Shown: positions 59,988-64,000 of the stretch, one piece after another | Position numbering within the stretch: the stretch's first letter is position 1 | How the letters are laid out: every line of letters starts with the position of its first letter | Origin: Chryseobacterium sp. JM1 | GTDB taxonomy: Bacteria; Bacteroidota; Bacteroidia; Flavobacteriales; Weeksellaceae | Length of the DNA: 64,000 nt | Assembly: GCF_000737715.1 (NCBI RefSeq) | Contig: NZ_JPRN01000005.1 | Location: 248,001 to 312,000, forward strand | Direction of reading: 5' to 3' | Made by a program: the position numbers and the translations under genes | Notes under the pieces: model-generated | The model's database searches: none | What the model was told of the DNA's origin: nothing | The model's input: only the letters and a program-made list of their open reading frames with translations

Positions 59988-62060
59988 ATGGAAAATACAC
60001 TTCACGAAAAAGTTTCTCAGGATATTTTGCTAAAAGCGTACAATCACATGATGCTGGCTAAAGCAATGGCAGATATCTATGAAGAAAACAGAAATATCTG
60101 TAAATATGTTCATAGTACATCAAGAGGCCATGAAGCTATTCAGCTGGCAACCGCCTATCAGCTTAAAAAAGAAGACTGGATTTCTCCTTATTACAGAGAC
60201 GAAAGTATTCTTTTGGGAATCGGTTTTGAGCCGTATGAACTGATGCTTCAATTGCTGGCAAAAGCTGAAGACCCTTTTTCAGGAGGAAGATCGTATTATT
60301 CTCACCCTTCAAGCAGAGACGAAAACAAACCGAAGATCATCCACCAGAGTTCTGCTACAGGAATGCAGACCATTCCTACTACAGGAGTTGCACAGGGAAT
60401 CAAGTATATTCAGGATTTCAATTTACAGACTTTTGAAAACAATCCGGTTGTGGTTTGTAGTCTTGGAGACAATTCCGTAACGGAAGGTGAAGTAAGTGAA
60501 GCTTTACAGTTTGCTGCCCTTCACCAGCTTCCTATCATTTTCCTTGTACAGGATAACGAATGGGGAATTTCCGTAACCAAAGAAGAAGCAAGAACATGTG
60601 ATGCTTACGACTTCGTGGCAGGATTTACAGGTCTTAGCAGAATGCGTGTAGACGGAACAGATTTCGTTGAAAGTTTTGAAGCGATGAAAAAGGCGGTAGA
60701 TTTTGTAAGAAACGAAAGAAAACCTTTGGTAGTCTGTGCAAAAACCGTACTTATCGGTCACCATACATCAGGAGTAAGACGAGAATTCTATAGAGACGAG
60801 GAAGATTTAACAAAACATAGAGCTAAAGATCCGGGCGAAATCCTTAGAAAACAACTACTGGAATCAGGAACTGATGAAGATCTTTTAAAGCAGATCACTA
60901 AAAAAGCACGTTTGGAAGCTGAAGAAGCTTTTGAGAGAGCTAAAAATGCAGAAGATCCAAAGCCGGAAACGGTTATGCAACACGTTTTCGCTCCTACTCC
61001 GATTACGGAGGAAACGGGAACACGTGAGCCTGCAGGCGGTGAAAAAATCGTTATGGTAGATGCTGCCATTCATGCGGTTCAGGAGCTAATGTGGAAGCAT
61101 CCTGAAGCCCTTCTTTACGGACAGGATGTAGGAGAAAGAATCGGAGGTGTTTTCAGAGAGACTGTGACTTTAGGGAAAAAATTCGGTAGCAAAAGAGTTT
61201 TCAATACGGCTATTCAGGAAGCTTATATTATCGGATCAACTGCCGGAATGAGTGCTGTAGGATTAAAGCCTATCGTAGAGGTTCAGTTTGCGGATTATAT
61301 TTATCCGGGAATCAACCAGCTGATCACTGAAATTTCAAAATCAAGTTATTTAAGTCAGGGGAAATTCCCTGTAAGCAATATCATTCGTGTCCCAATCGGT
61401 GCATACGGCGGTGGCGGACCTTACCACAGTGGAAGCGTTGAAAGTATCTTAGCTAACATCAAAGGAATCAAGATCGCTTACCCGAGCAACGCGGCCGATT
61501 TCAAAGGTTTATTAAAAGCAGCTTATTATGATCCGAACCCAGTGATCATGTTAGAGCACAAAGGTTTATACTGGAGCAAAGTTCCGGGAACTGAAGATGC
61601 TAAAACGATTGAACCGGCAGAAGATTACATCCTTCCTTTTGGAAAAGGAAAAGTGATCATTGAAGCTGATCAGAATGAAACTGAAAAAGGCAGAACTTTA
61701 TTGGTTGTCACTTACGGAATGGGTGTTTATTGGGCGAAGGAAGCTGTGAAGAATTTCAGTGGAAAAGTGGAAGTAATCGATCTGAGAACCATCATTCCAC
61801 TCGATGAAGAACTTGTGTTCGAAAGAGTGAAAGCTCACGGAAAATGTATTGTTCTTACTGAAGAGCAGCTGAATAATTCATTCGCTGAAGCATTTGCCCA
61901 CCGTATCTCGAAAAACTGTTTCAAATATCTGGACGCACCTGTAGAAACCATGGGCTCTCTGGATGTTCCGGCTGTTCCTATCAACTTAATACTGGAAAAA
62001 GAAATGCTTCCTAATGCTGAAAAACTCAGCAAAAAGATTGAAGAAATGCTGAAATATTAA
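59988..62060 (+). CDS. 2-oxoacid dehydrogenase E1, fused alpha and beta subunits (branched-chain type)
   Basis: 690 residues from the ATG at 59988. The alpha part (about 1-335) has the thiamine diphosphate motif starting GDNSVTEGEVSEA and ending QDNEWGIS, and RMRVDGTD. The beta part (about 350-690) has GVFRETVTLGKKFG, EAYIIGSTAGMSAVGLKPIVE, and GGGPYHSGSVESI. It decarboxylates a 2-oxoacid, most likely those from Val, Leu and Ile, and passes the acyl group to E2 lipoyl protein. In many bacteria these are two genes; the fusion is common in Bacteroidetes. No E2/E3 gene is next to it. Start fixed by the promoter. Confidence 0.92.
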   Translation: MENTLHEKVSQDILLKAYNHMMLAKAMADIYEENRNICKYVHSTSRGHEAIQLATAYQLKKEDWISPYYRDESILLGIGFEPYELMLQLLAKAEDPFSGGRSYYSHPSSRDENKPKIIHQSSATGMQTIPTTGVAQGIKYIQDFNLQTFENNPVVVCSLGDNSVTEGEVSEALQFAALHQLPIIFLVQDNEWGISVTKEEARTCDAYDFVAGFTGLSRMRVDGTDFVESFEAMKKAVDFVRNERKPLVVCAKTVLIGHHTSGVRREFYRDEEDLTKHRAKDPGEILRKQLLESGTDEDLLKQITKKARLEAEEAFERAKNAEDPKPETVMQHVFAPTPITEETGTREPAGGEKIVMVDAAIHAVQELMWKHPEALLYGQDVGERIGGVFRETVTLGKKFGSKRVFNTAIQEAYIIGSTAGMSAVGLKPIVEVQFADYIYPGINQLITEISKSSYLSQGKFPVSNIIRVPIGAYGGGGPYHSGSVESILANIKGIKIAYPSNAADFKGLLKAAYYDPNPVIMLEHKGLYWSKVPGTEDAKTIEPAEDYILPFGKGKVIIEADQNETEKGRTLLVVTYGMGVYWAKEAVKNFSGKVEVIDLRTIIPLDEELVFERVKAHGKCIVLTEEQLNNSFAEAFAHRISKNCFKYLDAPVETMGSLDVPAVPINLILEKEMLPNAEKLSKKIEEMLKY

Positions 62061-62082
62061 TCATCCCATATTAATTATACGA

Positions 62083-62110
62083 AACCTCTAATTTTTTTAG
62101 AGGTTTTTTT
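62083..62110 (+). terminator. terminator of the E1 gene
   Basis: Stem AAACCTCTAA / TTAGAGGTTT (about 62083-62092 and 62097-62106) followed by a T-run. Confidence 0.88.
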
Positions 62111-62188
62111 ATTACATTTATTCAAGCAAAAGGCCACCCTGTTTTTGGTATTTCTTTTGCTTATGCACACCCAACTTGATGAAACAAT

Positions 62189-63214
62189 ATGATCACCACC
62201 AAATATTTTAATTACAAACAGGTTCTCAATCTCGCAGGCGGACATATCATCTGGCTTACGGCCTGGTGTACTTTAGTAGCCGCTCTTTTTTATTTTTTTA
62301 AATGGAAATGGATGATCATTCCATGGGTACCTGTAGCCCTGATTGGTACTGCAGAAGCTTTTTATGTAGGTTTCAAAAATAACCAGGCCTACGACAGATT
62401 GTGGGAAGCCCGGAAAATATGGGGTGGAATCGTGAATTCCAGCCGTTCTTTTGTTTCCATGCTGTATGCTTTTAATACCACAGGTGAAGGCAACAGCGAA
62501 ACCGAAAGCATCAAAAAGAAAATTGCATACCGTCATATTGCATGGCTATATACTTTCCGTGAACAGTTATTGGTACCTACGGAATGGGAGCATATGTCTC
62601 AGAAAAGACATTTCGGGGATATTAATATCAGAAGACACCGACTGATTAAAGCCGGATTCCCTGATTATGGAAGAACACCTATTTTCCTTCATAAATACCT
62701 TTCGGAAAAGGAACTGGATCTTCAGCCGGAATATAAAAATTTCGCCACGTATCTGATTTCAAAACAGGCCAAGGATGTGAACGAATTGAAAAATTTAGGT
62801 GATATCACAGATTTCAATCAGATGCAGCTTCAGGAGGCTCTTAATTTGTTTTATGATTATCAGGGACAGGCGGAAAGAATTAAAAAATTCCCTTCACCCA
62901 GACAGTTTGCCAGTACAGCCTTTATTTTTAATGTCATCTTCATTATGCTTCTTCCTTTGGGATTGGTGAATGAATTCGCCAAATTAGGAAACTGGGGAAT
63001 ATTGATCAGCGTTCCTTTCTGTGTCATTATCGGATGGATCTATATCGTGATGGAACTCGTTGGTGACTACTCAGAAAACCCGTTTGAAGGGATGATGTTT
63101 GACATTCCGATGCTTTCTATATGCCGGACCATTGAAATCGATGTCCTTCAAATGATTGGAGAACATGACGATCTTCCGGAACCTATCGCTTCAAAGAACG
63201 GAGTCCTCGTATAA
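62189..63214 (+). CDS. bestrophin-like chloride channel family protein (UPF0187)
   Basis: 341 residues. Four membrane segments (about 17-36, 40-58, 245-265, 272-292) and the family signature FKNNQAYDRLWEARKIWGGIVNSSR (about 59-84), with a soluble helical middle and the C-terminal PFEGMMFDIPMLSICRTIEID motif. Bacterial bestrophin homologues form pentameric channels; some conduct cations. 341 residues is usual. It follows the E1 gene after a terminator and so has its own promoter. Confidence 0.9.
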   Translation: MITTKYFNYKQVLNLAGGHIIWLTAWCTLVAALFYFFKWKWMIIPWVPVALIGTAEAFYVGFKNNQAYDRLWEARKIWGGIVNSSRSFVSMLYAFNTTGEGNSETESIKKKIAYRHIAWLYTFREQLLVPTEWEHMSQKRHFGDINIRRHRLIKAGFPDYGRTPIFLHKYLSEKELDLQPEYKNFATYLISKQAKDVNELKNLGDITDFNQMQLQEALNLFYDYQGQAERIKKFPSPRQFASTAFIFNVIFIMLLPLGLVNEFAKLGNWGILISVPFCVIIGWIYIVMELVGDYSENPFEGMMFDIPMLSICRTIEIDVLQMIGEHDDLPEPIASKNGVLV

Positions 63215-63222
63215 ATTACGGT

Positions 63223-63323
63223 GAGTTTGGGATAAGATATTTTTTCAGATGTCAGACATCAGACAATCATTTAATAGCTTAATTACGTCCAACCAGCAAC
63301 TCATAAACCAGCAACCAACAACC
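63223..63323. repeat. intergenic dispersed-repeat block
   Basis: Two pieces seen elsewhere are joined here. GAGTTTGGGATAAGATATT (from 63223) with the following TCAGA words parallels 32615 onward; TTAATTAC...AACCAGCAAC...AACCAGCAACC (63279-63323) parallels 1071-1114. No gene. Confidence 0.7.
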
Positions 63324-63340
63324 ACAAAACTCAGGTTAAA

Positions 63341-63799
63341 TTACAGAACAATAGCCGTAGTATTTTTCACTTCAGAGATCATAAAAGAGCTGTGAGTGCT
63401 GGCAATATGCTGAAGCGCCGTTAATTTGCTGAGCATAAAATTCCGGTAATCCTCCATATCTTTTACCCCTATTTTAAGGATATAATCATAATCACCACTT
63501 ACATGGAAACATTCTGTCACTTCCTGCAGATTCATGACTTCCCTTTCAAACTGCAGCACAAATTCTTTTTTGTGCTGTGTCAATTTGATATGACATAGTA
63601 CAATAAAATCACGGTCTATTTTATGCCTGTCCAATAATGCAACATACTTCGAGATTACGCCTAGATTTTCAAGCTTTTTTATCCGTTCATACACAGCCGT
63701 TACAGACAAACCAAGCTTGTAAGACAGTTCTTTGGTGGTCTGTTTGCAGTCTTCCTGAAGGTACAGGAGCAATTTTTTATCAGTTTCATCAAAGTTCAT
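63341..63799 (-). CDS. Lrp/AsnC-family transcriptional regulator
   Basis: 152 residues: N-terminal winged helix-turn-helix (DETDKKLLLYLQEDCKQTTKEL, LGLSVTAVYERIKKLENLGVI) and C-terminal amino-acid-sensing RAM domain (ECFHVSGDYDYILKI, THSSFMISEVKN). Members respond to amino acids and often control the gene beside them. It is divergent from the gene beginning at 63959, which is the natural candidate target. No hairpin terminator after it; the repeat block follows. Confidence 0.94.
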   Translation of the reverse strand: MNFDETDKKLLLYLQEDCKQTTKELSYKLGLSVTAVYERIKKLENLGVISKYVALLDRHKIDRDFIVLCHIKLTQHKKEFVLQFEREVMNLQEVTECFHVSGDYDYILKIGVKDMEDYRNFMLSKLTALQHIASTHSSFMISEVKNTTAIVL

Positions 63800-63958
63800 A
63801 GATAATTTTTTGGATAAAGTTTAACAAAATCAAATATAATAAACATATTTTCTAATAAAAGCAAAAATTTCAGATTTATATTCCACATATTTAAATATCT
63901 CTTGTAATAATTATGAAAACAGAGCATATTTAACCCGGACAAATAAAATCTAAAGCTT

Positions 63959-64000
63959 ATGGAAAATTTTAATGCAGCCAATGAGATCCAGGATCTGCAA
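63959..64000 (+). CDS. start of a divergent gene (partial), possibly a Cys/Met-type PLP enzyme
   Basis: ATG at 63959 opens a frame MENFNAANEIQDLQ that runs to the window end. The ending NEIQDLQ resembles the start of Bacteroidetes PLP enzymes of the methionine gamma-lyase / cystathionine type, from memory; fourteen residues are too few to be sure. Location divergent to an Lrp regulator fits an amino-acid enzyme. Confidence 0.45.
   Translation, partial: MENFNAANEIQDLQ

Noticed and set aside
63796..63981. 61-codon minus-strand frame upstream of the Lrp gene
   Set aside because: Overlaps the Lrp start and the beginning of the divergent gene at 63959; AT-rich composition explains it.

Overview
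The window looks like a chromosomal segment of a Flavobacteriia bacterium, most likely Chryseobacterium or a close relative. The DNA is AT-rich. Many genes encode large secreted proteins ending in type IX secretion (T9SS) sorting domains of type A or type B. Several genes carry the Bacteroidetes promoter form TTG-N20/21-TAnnTTTG. The housekeeping content also fits: DnaE with an N-terminal exonuclease, a fused alpha/beta 2-oxoacid dehydrogenase E1, an RluF-TruB-UppP-DUF3098-FtsX cluster, and a CcoG protein. I found no rRNA, tRNA, CRISPR array, phage or transposase gene. The genus is an inference from gene content, not from a marker gene.

Layout. 1-2660: end of an amide hydrolase gene, a repeat-rich spacer, a DbpA-like RNA helicase. 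2683-13757: two paralogous 890-residue T9SS metalloproteases in the same orientation, flanking a lipoprotein SMP-30 lactonase, an S41 protease, ccoG and an AraC regulator. 14043-15870: a MerR regulator and a membrane-anchored protein of tandem helix-hairpin-helix repeats. 15940-20498: a compact minus-strand operon (ftsX, DUF3098, uppP, lipoprotein, truB, outer membrane protein, rluF) with overlapping genes, divergent from rsmA. 21429-30049: three large paralogous T9SS type B surface proteins. 30295-32564: rnz, a TIGR02757 gene and a DUF1003 protein carrying eight perfect-register heptads. 32565-33105: an intergenic repeat island with three 86-bp tandem units and a 28-bp perfect inverted repeat. 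33106-37144: rdgB, a CPBP protease, a membrane protein, prfC. 37215-40054: a third T9SS metalloprotease preceded by a small PrcB-like lipoprotein; beyond it lies a decayed fragment of the 3' end of prfC. 40555-49478: DUF4349 lipoprotein, bicupin, small membrane protein, acyl-CoA dehydrogenase, long-chain acyl-CoA synthetase, a coiled-coil/zinc-ribbon-derived protein with Nif3, a voltage-gated-type K+ channel, and an unlisted 52-residue membrane protein. 49561-54454: two T9SS type A fibronectin-type proteins. 54789-64000: dnaE, the fused E1, a bestrophin-like channel, an Lrp/AsnC regulator and the start of a divergent gene.

How it fits together. Eight genes (three proteases, three type B adhesin-like proteins, two type A proteins) would use one secretion system, whose own components are not in the window; they make up well over a third of it. 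The most unusual structure is the prfC duplication scar: the protease/lipoprotein pair sits between intact prfC and a fragment about 85% identical to its 3' end, in the same orientation, which suggests the pair arrived by insertion or duplication at this locus. The sequence also shows that three apparent upstream TTG starts (at 14022, 35501 and 59961) overlap or lie among promoter elements, so the true starts are downstream and some mRNAs are nearly leaderless.
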